A stretch of DNA of 64,000 nt from Gorsachius magnificus (Eukaryota; Chordata; Aves; Pelecaniformes; Ardeidae). Position 1 is the first letter of the stretch. The number at the start of each line of letters is the position of its first letter. The position numbers and the translations under genes are program-made. The stretch covers positions 5,192,610 through 5,256,609 of the forward strand of contig CM067095.1 of the NCBI GenBank assembly GCA_034008185.1, in the 5' to 3' direction. Below the pieces are notes generated by a model. It was given only the letters and a program-made list of their open reading frames with translations. It was not told the origin of the DNA and did not search any database. Below, one piece after another: positions 1-11,300 of this stretch.

Positions 1-156
1 CTCCAAACGAAGTGCCAACATGACATCTTGTGCCAAAAAGCTTGTAAAACTTCAGTTCCCCTGCAGTTACTCAAATGTATATAATCCACAGCCCCTATGT
101 GGGCAATCCAGACCTGTATGCATGTGCATATCAATAGTGTGATACAGGTGATAGAG

Positions 157-298
157 ATAGAATCAAAGAATCGTTTAGGTTGGAAAAGCCCTTTAAGATC
201 ATCAAGTCCAACTGTTAACCTAACACTGCCATCCCACCACTAAACCATGTCCCTAAGCACCTTATCTACCCATCTTTTAAATACCTCCAGGGATGGGC
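157..298 (-). repeat. CR1 LINE 3' fragment
   Basis: The plus strand reads AGAATCAAAGAATCGTTTAG at 160-179, then GGTTGGAAAAG, AAGATCATCAAGTCCAAC and a stretch ending in ACCTCCAGGGATGG. This is the reverse complement of a chicken-repeat-1 (CR1) 3' end, whose terminal short repeat is a variant of ATTCTATGATTCT. Only the last 140 or so bases remain, which is the usual 5'-truncated state. It sits inside a ZDHHC8 intron. The subfamily cannot be assigned by eye. Confidence 0.75.
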
Positions 299-1204
299 TT
301 GTCCTTGTGCAGTGATGAAAATTGTCCATGAAAATTTTAGGCTCAGGAGAAAGGAAAAATTGAAATTAAAAAAAAAAAGTAAAATTGAACTTCTTGTGTT
401 TGTGGCTACACTACATTTAGGAAGGTTGAGAATTTTGTATTTAACTTGAATGAAATAACTATTGGAAAATGCACCCTAGCTCGGTTTGGTTTCCTGAGCT
501 ACCAAAGCACTTGACAGTAATTCATCTTTCTATGCCATTTTCCGAAAATTAAATATAACCTGGTCTTAATTTCTGTTTAGCCCTATCTACTGCCTATCTG
601 TAACAGGAGGATGGGTATTCCCAGCCTTCAGGTCCCTTTCAAAGGAAGCATATCTAAGTAATTAGAACACCAGACCAGGAGTGATGGATATGAGATCTGC
701 TCCTGGCTTTGCCACTGTTTTAAAACATTCACTTTTCTCCTGCAGTCTCAGTATTGATTCTCTTTTCTCACACGGTTAGTTATCTGCTGACAGCTTTCCA
801 GTTACAATACGCTCAGCTACACTTGTCCTCTTTCCCAGTACATTTTATAGGCCAGTAGTACAGACATTTTTGGTGTTTTACTCTAAATTTTTGGTATTTG
901 TTCATTCTGGAGTCCATAGGTTTTGAACATTCACAGTAGGCAGGCTGTGATTTAGGAGTGCATAGTGGCTGAGTTTAGATATTTGTGAGCTTTGTGAATG
1001 CCTCTGAAAGTCTTTTATGGAATCAAAATAACCCATAACCCAACATCTGCTCCTATCTGGTATTTTTAGTTTCTGAATAGGGTAAATAAATATCCTTCCT
1101 TTTTAGACTGCTTTCTATCAGTGGATTTCAAACTACTTTAGAAACAAAATTGATATAATTAGTAATGTAATCTGTGAGTTAGAGAAATTTTATTTTCATA
1201 CTGT

Positions 1205-1295
1205 GTTTGAGAAAATGGGCACGGAGATATGAAGTGCTTTGCCAACATCTGGCACAAGTCAGCTTAAGCCCAGGATTGAATGCAGATGTGCCAAA
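1205..1295 (-). repeat. Degraded MIR-like SINE remnant
   Basis: The order of segments (GGCACGGAGA, AAGTGCTTTGCCAACATC, GGCACAAGTCAGC, AGCCCAGGATTGAATGCAG) follows the reverse complement of the MIR core: gcacagagaggttaag, acttgcccaaggtcac, cagctagt, gggattcgaaccc. Identity is low, so an ancient SINE or L2-tail origin is an inference. Confidence 0.35.
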
Positions 1296-2247
1296 TGTCC
1301 CAGGACCATGTTTTAGTCATCAGGTTACTCTTCCAACACTCAGAACTTCCAGCATTTCTCTCGTGGCTTTTTAAAGAGTTTTATGTTATATCAAAGAAGC
1401 CAGCAGAATATGTTGCAGAATCATTGAATCGTCGTTGTTTTATGTGCAAGTAATCAAAGCATTTCTGGTACTCCGTAAACTTGTTGCTAGATCAGAACTA
1501 TGAGTTGATTAAAATGCATTACTTGCAAACAGCAATGGTAATGCTTTTAATGGCAACCGCTATTAATCTCTCTGGCTTTATTGGTATTTATCCCCATATG
1601 GTTACTTTCAAGTATCTGCCTGTAGCGTACAAACCCTTGATAATGCTTATGAAGCTTTGAATGGATCCTGCCAGTCTAATGAGGCTTGGCTTTTATTAAA
1701 CTAGCTCATTTCCAAGCAAACATTGTAATCACCAGGGAGTTCCTGGCACCCTCCTGCATAAGGCAGTCGTTTGTACTGATTGCCGCTAGGGATGGGATGC
1801 TGATAGAGAGGAAACATTGCTCTCATCCAACATTACAAATTTTGAATTGACATTCCTGTTTGTTTGGAGGGGACTTGCCAAGGCAGAGGAGTGGAAGGGA
1901 TGGGGGAATGAAAGGGACCAAAACAGGATGTCTGGCTGATAGCAGGCACAAATCTCATGCAGGAGCAGCATGGAGAGGTGAACCTGGCCACTTTGAAACC
2001 CAGTCAAATTGAGCTCACTGCCGGTTTTGGTAGGGATCTCTAGTTGCTGTGCCTCCTAGCTAGAAGTAGCTGATGGAGGTGGTGTGTTAGAGCAGGAGAG
2101 AGGAAATGCAGCATTCAAAGAAAAAATTATCTGTTTGGGAAGGACAGTAGAATCAGAGCAAGGCATACTTGTTCTTGGCTTTCTGAGGGTTAGATGATGA
2201 CTTTTATATAACCAGAGGTTTGAGCACTGTCCTGAATATGTTTCCAG

Positions 2248-2339
2248 GTGACAGGTAAATTCCGTGGGGGAGTGAATCCTTTTACCCGAGGATGCTGTGG
2301 AAACGTGGAACATGTGCTCTGCAGCCCCTTGGCTCCGAG
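2248..2339 (+). CDS. ZDHHC8: ZDHHC8 exon: post-membrane conserved segment
   Basis: The exon starts GTG ACA GGT after TTTCCAG and ends CCG AG before GTAAGAG, so the final Arg codon is split (phase 2). It encodes [12 protein letters not shown] followed by [18 protein letters not shown]. The NPFxxGxxxN spacing matches the palmitoyltransferase conserved C-terminal (PaCCT-type) motif that follows the TTxE motif in this family. The vicinal cysteines are typical of the DHHC5/8 branch and are themselves potential acylation sites. Confidence 0.93.
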
Positions 2340-5300
2340 GTAAGAGAAATGCTCTCAACTGGGAATGAGGGAGGTAGAGTAGTTGTTGAGACAGAGAAAG
2401 AAAATGTGCTTGGTTGGGCTCACAAGTGAAAGATCGTTGGTGAAATAACAGGGAAGTAAAGCAAAACACTCCTGAAGGCAGAGCTCTGTGATAGCTGCTT
2501 CACTGTTGCATGGCTGTAACTTGTCCAAGCAGTTGCTTTCTTCATGTAATTCAAAACCCTCATCCCAGAAATGTTTATTTGGAATGAGCATGTCAAATTA
2601 TGTCAAGAGCTGATACCCTTGTCTTTGCCAACTTGTTTATCCGGTGGATTTCAGTAACAAGGTAAGTTTCTGTATGTTATCATATTCCTAACATGACTTT
2701 TTACACTGTACAGTCAATGTCCAGGTATTCTGGTCTGCTGGAGAAAAGGAAGGAATCTAAAATCAGCCTTTCTCCTTAAGACTTAAATCTAATTTAAGGC
2801 TGCGGTGGTTTTCAGTCTCACTGGCACTTTCATTATCAGAAAAGAGATTTTCAGTGAGGTCTACATCATGGAACTTGGGATTTATTTATGGCTTTCTATT
2901 TTTGGGGAAATGGATTTATCGTTTCACATTTTGAAATCAGGATTTTAATGCAATAGATCAGATGGAGTATAAATATCCTAGGTGCTGAGCTGTCCAGCCT
3001 GCAAACATGTTAATAGTCATACTAAAAGAAGACTTATTTGAGCCTTTTCAGGGTGTTGAGCAATTTCAGACCCTGGCACTATTATCTGCCTTTTCCCCCT
3101 GCCCCCGCCTTTGCTATGCAACCAGTAAGTCCTGAAAGACTGTTATATGTGTTAAAGGGAAGACACTGGAATAGCTGCTTCTCAAACTTACCAAAATGTG
3201 AAAATCAGGTCAGGATACTTTAAAAGAGCCAGATATTAGAAGTTGGGAGACAACTCCTGTTAAGAGAGGGATGTGAGTAGTATCATCATGGCTATTCTCA
3301 GACTTTCAGCAAGCAGAACATTTGTATTTTGTGAAGACCTGTTCAAACTGTACTGTATATTGAAAGTGAGCCATCACTACTAGAATATCCTATTTACTAG
3401 ACAAAACAGAGAAAGCTTCTGTGTGTCTTGATATTTATGCATTGTACAGCCACTGCCCAATTGCATTTACAGAATTCTAGTCCATTGGAAAGAAATTTGA
3501 TATCTGAAGTCAGCCATTTCCATTTAGATTTGTTACTTCCTATAGCCCTGTCTGTTTCTTTTACCTCCATTTATTTGAACACTCTAAACATACTACAGAA
3601 ACAAGTCACCATGCACTAAGCTAGAACTGACAGCACATCATCTTCTCCACATTAACTCCCTATGTGCTGGGTCTTATTCCCCCAGTCACAATCTTGAACT
3701 GCAGGGAAGCTGTTCTTGTTAACTAGGTAAGATCTAGCAAATCACTTCTATTGGTGGTAGGCCTCTCTTTCTCTCTTCATGTGAACTGTGCTCTTGTCCA
3801 TCAGTGCTTCAAAAATGGCTTGAGTTTTTTAATGCATCCTCTCCTTTTGCTCACTAAAAAAAAAAATCTTTTTATTGCTTTTTAATTATTACATCCATTG
3901 AAATAAATGGAGTTTGCTTACCTAGATTCTGACATATTCTTAAATGATACCCTAGAAGCAGGAAGATTTTCTTGTCTCTATGCCTTGTTCTTAGGTTATT
4001 GTTTATTTTAATGATGATTGTTGAACAATTAACCAGGTACATAGTTGAGCCCAAGAAAAAGCAAGCTGTGAGTGTGAAGCCTCCTTTCTTCAGACCTGAT
4101 TTATCTGAGCGACAGATCACAGTGAAGATCAGTGACAATGGGATCCAAGCCAACCTCAACCGGAGCAAGGTAAGGCAGCCTTCAAGCACTGCTCTTGAAG
4201 AGCATGGATTGAGCATTATCAAGCCGAGGCAGCCTTCAAGCACTGCTTTCGAAGAGCATAGATTGAGCATTATCAAGCCTGGGAATGAGTTTGTCACTGA
4301 AAATTGCTTTGAGATGATGCATTTTTTTGAGAAAATGATAGGGATTGAGTCTGTGTCAGATACTTCATCCTCTGAACCCAGGTTCAGTCACAGCAGCTGT
4401 TGATCCGGTAACAGCTCTTTTTGCAGCTCTATAATAGAATGCCTCTGGGCATCTTTTGGAAGAGGTGGCTCTTCTTTGCAATAGTTACTTTCTGTCCCCG
4501 GAGTTGCCACCTTTTGGTGTTCAAATTAATTTTAAGGAACCTAACACTGTGTGGGAACCCTTGTACCACCAGGTCAGCTGTTGTACTTCAAAGAAGGTTT
4601 TGAGCTTCCAGACTGCAGGATGGCTTGTGGTCCAGTGAAAGGAATATCGGCTCAGAAGCTGAGTTCTCTTCTCTCCTCTTCTTTTTTCAGTTTTTCCTGG
4701 CATGAATTAGAAGGATTTGTTTAGTCATATAAAAAGCAGTGGATTAAAAAGAAGCCACCTTGCAAGATTTTTGTGGATATTTACTTGTTACACTCTTTGG
4801 ATAGTTACTTGCTGAGAGCTGCTTGGAAAGTGGCTGAAAAATGCTAGAAAACACCATTGTCTTCTACCACATATTAACTAGCCTGATGATAATGTTATTT
4901 AGCATGCCAAGTAGGCTAGGATAGTGCATTTAAAATTATACTGGCTTGTTATGACAATGCTAGTTTTACACATGACAGTCCTTGTCTGCAGTGGATGCTA
5001 AATCATGTTTGTCATTATAGGTATAGGTAGTTCTTGTTCTGTGGTACATCCAGCTTTCTGACACATGCTGTTATTTAACTGAGTTGCGGGTAATGATTGA
5101 TTCTTTGTTGTTTTCAGTCTAAAATTAGCCTGGAAGGTCTGGAGGATAAAAGTATGGATGTGCAACCACCTCTCCCACCCAAAGGAGATCCAAGCAAGTA
5201 CTCTGAGCTAAAAGGGCAGCTGGGGACCAGTGAAGGTATAGTTGCATGATCAGTGTTTTATTTTTGTTAATAAGAACATATTTCAGCCTCTTTAAAAGGC

Positions 5301-8300
5301 TTCTGGTATTCTTTCAAGCATTAATGGGATCTGGGTGAAGGGATTTTTGTCTGTTTGTAGGGGTTCTAAGCTAGGGGAATAAATAGCAGGAAAGGGAAAG
5401 AAAAGTCAGCTTGAAGTGATTCATTCAAGCTAGCTTGGATATTTCATATCAGTTTCACAGAGTTTTTAAACCCTTTTAAACGCCTTCTTAAATTCTTGTT
5501 CAATTTTAAAATGAAAAATGTAATTTTGAACTAAGGAAGTAGAAATATTAGCATGCTAATATATGTAATGCTTAGGCATTACAAACTGAATTATTTCATT
5601 TATGAAAATGTGAAATTAAGGCTTTTATACTACTAAAAATACTTTTTTTCCAGACAAAAACTAGTAGCTGAATTCAACCCAAATATCTGGTATTTCAAAT
5701 TATGGCAACATTGCTACTCACCAAAATACATCACCCCACTTAATATATTGTACCTCGTTTCTTCTTCTCTTTAGATTGCTGATCTGGCAGCAAGGTAGTG
5801 TTATTTCCACAGGGGCCCCATTGATTTTGGTGGAATTCTGCACAAAAGTACTGCAAGTTTTATTCCTTCCAGAACAGACCTGTTTGCAGAGGACCATGGA
5901 TATCAAGGAATTAGGGATGATAGCTTTCTGTCCACACGTTTTAATAGAAGGCCCTTTTTTTTTTTTCTTTCTTTTACAGAAGGTGGCCTTTCACCCAAAG
6001 TTATCAGCCCTCCTACACCTGCCATGTACAAGTATCGACCAGCTTTCAGCAACAATCCCAAAGTCCACTACCATGCGACAGCTGAGCAGGTGAGTGAGCC
6101 TGGGAGAATCTGCTCCCAGCTAACACCAGGCAACATGGAGCTGAGGATAAAATCACTGCAGGGCTCTAGTGAATGTCAGAGTGTAAAAGTAAATAACAAC
6201 ACTTGGCATTGTGTCTAGGGTATATAGTGTATATTTTCACTATGCTCCTTACAAAAACATGTCTGCTTTCGCAGCTTTTCTCTGTTGAGCTTGACACATC
6301 TGTCCTGCTGACAGGCGTGCGCTGCTGCTTTACCAGAGTCTCGGCCTGATCCTGAGGTGCTGAGAAGCATCATCTCCCATTGGCTTCTCCTGACAGAGGT
6401 GCCAACATACATTCACTTCACAGGGAGCTGGGCATGCTTAGCACTTTTCTGGATCAGACCCTTTAGCCAATGGACAACACACTCAGTGATTCCTTAAGAT
6501 GTGAGCTTGCAAAACAGAAAGAACTCTTAAAGCATCCCAAGAGATATTTTAGTTAAAATTAATGGAAGATTTCTCATGTTTGACCTTCCTTAGCACCTTC
6601 TCAGTCCATTTGTGTTATATGGAAAAAACCCCTTCCTAACACTTTGCATAATTTTCTCCTATCAAGAAAACTGAGGTTCAAACAATTAGAGACGTTTTTC
6701 TTTTGCTTAGGAGTTTTGGAGCAGTTTAACGTTTTTTAAAGGTTTTCTTACTTATTTCTCACAGACTTGTTGCAAATATTCCTTGGTCCCCTGGGACCTA
6801 AGAACAGCAGTTTGAAAATCACTGGTCTAGCTAGTATATTTGCAATACGTATCCAAGTCTTCACACACCAGTGGAGATACCCTTAAAACACACATACGAC
6901 ACACAATGCAGTTTTCTTAAAATTAATTTCATCAGGTCCCCTAATGTCACCCTTGCAATAACAAGAAGGGAGTGATATAAGTAAGGAAAGGAAAATATGG
7001 TAGAGACATATAATTGATTACAGCAACACTGGAATAAGACAGAATGTTTCTTAAATGGTGAAGAAAACTTTTCTAGTATCCTTCTTGTTTTGGAAAGAAA
7101 GATGCTGATAGATGGTGGAATTCCAGTTACCACCAAGTTCAGGTTTTAGTCTTACTGCAATAATTGTAACCTTATTCTCTGGATTTGTCTACTTAATGAA
7201 GAAAAGATTGACTTATAAAAGGGAACATAAGAACAACAGTGTGTTCATTGTATCCAGAAAGTTTAATATCCTATCATCTTCACTTTATTACATGAAAAAT
7301 GGCATGACATCCCATTCAAAATATTCTATTTACAGGCATCAGCTAGCCATTTTGACTGTGTAAGCAACGGTATTTTGGGTCATGATACCAAAAGTCAGAA
7401 AGCCATGGACGGCAAGCTTGTTTTATTCATTCAGTACATAGCCATAGATGCAATATAGATACAGCATAGGTTCTTGTTACCAGGAGACTGGACAGTGGTC
7501 TGAAATTGTAACAGGGTACCGCATCTTCTGTCTGAGGGTTGCTGTTTCAATCCTAACCTAAAAAGATGTTACTATAGGCTGACTGGTGTGCATACAATCA
7601 GCTTTGAGCAGTTGTTCAATTTTCTAGTAGTCACAATTTTCTAGTAGTCAAGTGGGAATATTATAAAAATGAGTTCACTTGGCAAACTGACAGGATAGCA
7701 TGTATTTGTCTGCCAAGCCATATCTAAGTATAAGGTACAGAGGGAAAGAGGCTAGCTGGTGTGAGGAATATCATGTTGTCTCTTCTGTATCAGTTCTTCA
7801 GCTTGTCGAGGTATTTCTGCTTTTGAGCAGTGAAAGCTGTTAGGAAAGAGGGATCGGGGCACAAGGATAAGTAGCACAGATACAAGCTACGTCACTGCTC
7901 TCTCCTCCTCCTTTACAGGCTGTCACTTGGTCTCCTTTTTCCCAGAGAAGGCCAAATTTAGCACCATGGTCTAGAAGATAGTGAGCTGTTTTGCATATTT
8001 CCCTGTCTTCTAGCTCAAAGAAAATACTTGAATAAAAATTCAGAATGAAACCGATTTTTGCCAGTTAGGCTTTTTTGGATAATTTTCCTTTAAAAGAAAT
8101 TAGATAAAGAACAAACTGCATTGACTGCATTTCTGATCAAATATGTGACCGAATAATTCTTTGTTTGCAGAGCCAATGTAGCCAATTTATTGTGCATTAT
8201 GGCAAACTCTTCCTTAAAAATACCAGCAAAAATTATTTGCTTAGCACAGAATGGCATTTTAAGTGAACAGAACTGTAAGCAATCTTCTGTAGAGTGAACC

Positions 8301-11300
8301 AAAGTGAAGTCCTGTTTGTTTTCAGTGCACAGAAATAAATTATGGCCTATACAGACAATAAAAAAAGAGAAAATTGGTTCATTTTGTTGTCTAAATGGCA
8401 GGAAGGAGCCTCTCTCCTTTAATTAAGCTTAGGTGCTTGAAGACCTATGACCAGAAATTCAGAATTACTGAATATTCATAGCTCTGAATAAAGTGGAGAA
8501 GAGTGTGCTGCTCCCCAGTGTGTTGAAATGAAGCCTGAAGTATTTCTGACTCAGCACGCAAAACCAGACATCCCTCAACTCAAGAGCTATTTGTAGAAAA
8601 CTTGAAGTCCTTTTTCCAAGGGCAGTATTATCAGATTACAATCTGATTTACCTTGACTGAGACTTGAGTCTCAGTTCAGAAGGTCTCTCATTCTGTGTTT
8701 TCAATGTCCATGTATTGACATATCTATTACTGTCAATATTATTTAGCACTTACTATGAATAGCTCCTCCTTGGTTCTAAGGTGCTTATCCATATGCTGAA
8801 CAGGAGTTAGGAGATTCCTTATAATGAACCTGTGTCATAGCTGGGCTGAGAGTCTGAGAGAAGACCTCCAGCTCTTTTCTTTCCGTGTACTCACCATGGA
8901 GAGCAAACCTGTACTTAAATGCCATTGGCTTCTGTTTCTCATATTCACCTGTTTTAGATCACCATGCAGGAGGGACACAGTCAAGGGGCTCTGATAGAAG
9001 AGGATGGCAGGAGCCTTGATTACCAGTCTGAACCCAGCTTGGATGTCCCCAGCTACCGGAAGAGCTCCCTCCACAAGACCTATCAGTCTTCCCCACTCCA
9101 GATAGATTCCTTTGCCATCAATTCACGATCCCTGAGCCTGAAATCTGCTGGCAGGAGAGGGACAGACAAAGTGCCCCTTCATCCAATAAAGTCTGAAGGG
9201 GCGGCTTCCACCCCTTACAAAAGCATCTTTTCTCCCAATTCCCTGTCAAACAGAAATGGGAGTCTTTCATATGACAGTTTGCTAAACCCCATGTCGCCCT
9301 CGGGGAGGAAGTGCATTGCTCATTCTGCAGTCAGCTCCATTGGGTACCACTCCCCATATTTATCAGCCAAAATGTGCCACCTACGGGGGAGCGAGCTGCA
9401 ACGCCAGCCACCGCAGAGCTTCAGCCCAGTGCTGGGGGGTCCAGCTCCACATCAGCGAGACCCCTCCCCAGTCCGCTATGATAACCTTTCCAAAACGATT
9501 ATGGCATCCATCCAGGAGAGGAAAGAGATGGAAGAGAGGGAGAAGCTCCTTCACTCGCACCCTGACTCAGTGTTTGCAGACTCAGGTGTCTATGACACCC
9601 CTAGCTCTTACAGCCTTCAGCAAGTCAGCACGCTCTCTGAAGACCCACGCAGCATGGCAATGCGATACGGATCTAGAGACAATCTGATGGCTGCTACCAG
9701 TTTTAGCACAAGGAACCCTATACTGCAGTCCTCAGTGTCTTCACTCTCAAGTGCAATGACAAGAGCACCAAGGACTTCCACAACCTCTCTGCAAGCTGAT
9801 TTAGCCAATAATAATGTCCAGTCCCATCAAGCACTACAGGGCAGGGTGAGCAATGGCTCCTTCAAATCCCCAGGCCACCAGGTCCCGTCATCCCCCACAG
9901 GGATGCCTAGGTCACCCTCTTATGGAGGCCCAAAGGCTGTCTCATTTGTAAACACTGTGGAAATTACAGAGGTGCAATCAGTGGGATCGCAAAGGTATGT
10001 ACTACTTTATGTGCTGCTTAGCAATGTGAATCTGTTTGCAAGCAAGTGCAGAGCGCTTTGCTGGAGGCACGACACAGATTATGTGTTTGCTGGAGGCCAG
10101 CAAGGGTGGGAGGTTTGTGGGTGCTCTTCAATTCTGCAACACTCTCATAGCAACCTCATCATGACAAAATGCTTGCACATTTGCTGTAACTTGAACTGCA
10201 GGTGGACAATCAAGCTGTAAAAATCATAGTCATTTAGTGTCTTAGCTGAATTGGATAATTATTTGCAAGATACGAGGCAGATTATCCCTCCCGTTATGCA
10301 CAAAAGGGTGATGCTGTTTTAGTTTGCAGCCTGAAGGGGGGCTGGACCCAGCCATCACGTGGACACAGAGCCAAAGCTGGGATCACTGCACATGCAAGCA
10401 TACCCTGCACTAAGGGAAACAGGGGCTGGGACCACTCCTGGAATTTGTGCTTGGCATAGAGAGCTGTGTATTTAGCTGTGTTGAGTGTCCCGTAGTACAG
10501 AACTGGTGATAAAAGCACAAGCCATCTTGGCATTACCTTAGGGCTTCACTGCCTCCTTCCTTTCTGTGAGGATTTGCTGTGCTGAGAGCCCAAGTGAGAG
10601 CAAGATCCTCAGCTGCAGCTTCTGCATGCACTTGTCTTTCTTTCTCTTCCTTCTGGAGACTATAGGCCTTGGAAAGTTTGAGCTACACGATCCCACCAAG
10701 GATGCAGTATTTCAGCCAAGTTGGGGCCTGGACGGCTCATCAGGAATACCTAGGTTTTCTTTGCATCTGGCACTTACTGCACTATGCTGTCCTCTGGTTA
10801 AGGTCCCAGGTTTCTCTCTCCAGTATTATCCAACATTTTGGGGAAAGTTACTGAAGTAGGGGAGAACCATTGTTGTAGGTCTCCTGAAGTTTAGTGCCCG
10901 CAAGTTTTTCCTCAGCATTTTCAAGTGAATTGTAGTTGTTAAGATGATTTGTCTACTGATGGAAGATCTAACTTTCAGGAGGTAGACAGCCATTTTTTCC
11001 TCTCTGTATGTATTAAAGGAATGAGTCTGTTTCAGTGAAAGAAGACGTGTGGACTTCCTTTTGCCTCTCTGCCCTCTGTTTGAGACCTGAATGTGTCAGC
11101 TGCTGCTGTAGGAAAGATGCTACTATGAAAAGCTGTTTGCCTCTTCTTAGCCTCTGGTTCTTGGTTATGCTGTCAGCCTGTCGGTCCCACTGCTTTTACA
11201 CTGTGCTTGTTTAAAATGTAGAGCCTGTAAATTCACTTCAGTTCAGCTCTTTGAAGTAATGAAAAATACAGTGCCTGGAAAAAGTGGTCTAGCTATTAAA

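Larger units (their letters stand above)
1..2247 (+). other. ZDHHC8: ZDHHC8 intron (partial), upstream of the first visible exon
   Basis: No exon was recognised here. The coding exons for the four membrane segments and the DHHC cysteine-rich domain must lie left of the window, because the first visible exon starts just after the point where the family carries its TTxE motif. The interval holds the CR1 fragment at 157-298. It also holds two weak MIR-like stretches: about 690-780 in plus orientation and about 1205-1295 in minus orientation, the latter with a recognisable 'cagc..aagcccaggattgaatgcag' core. Both are too degraded to be firm. Confidence 0.6.
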
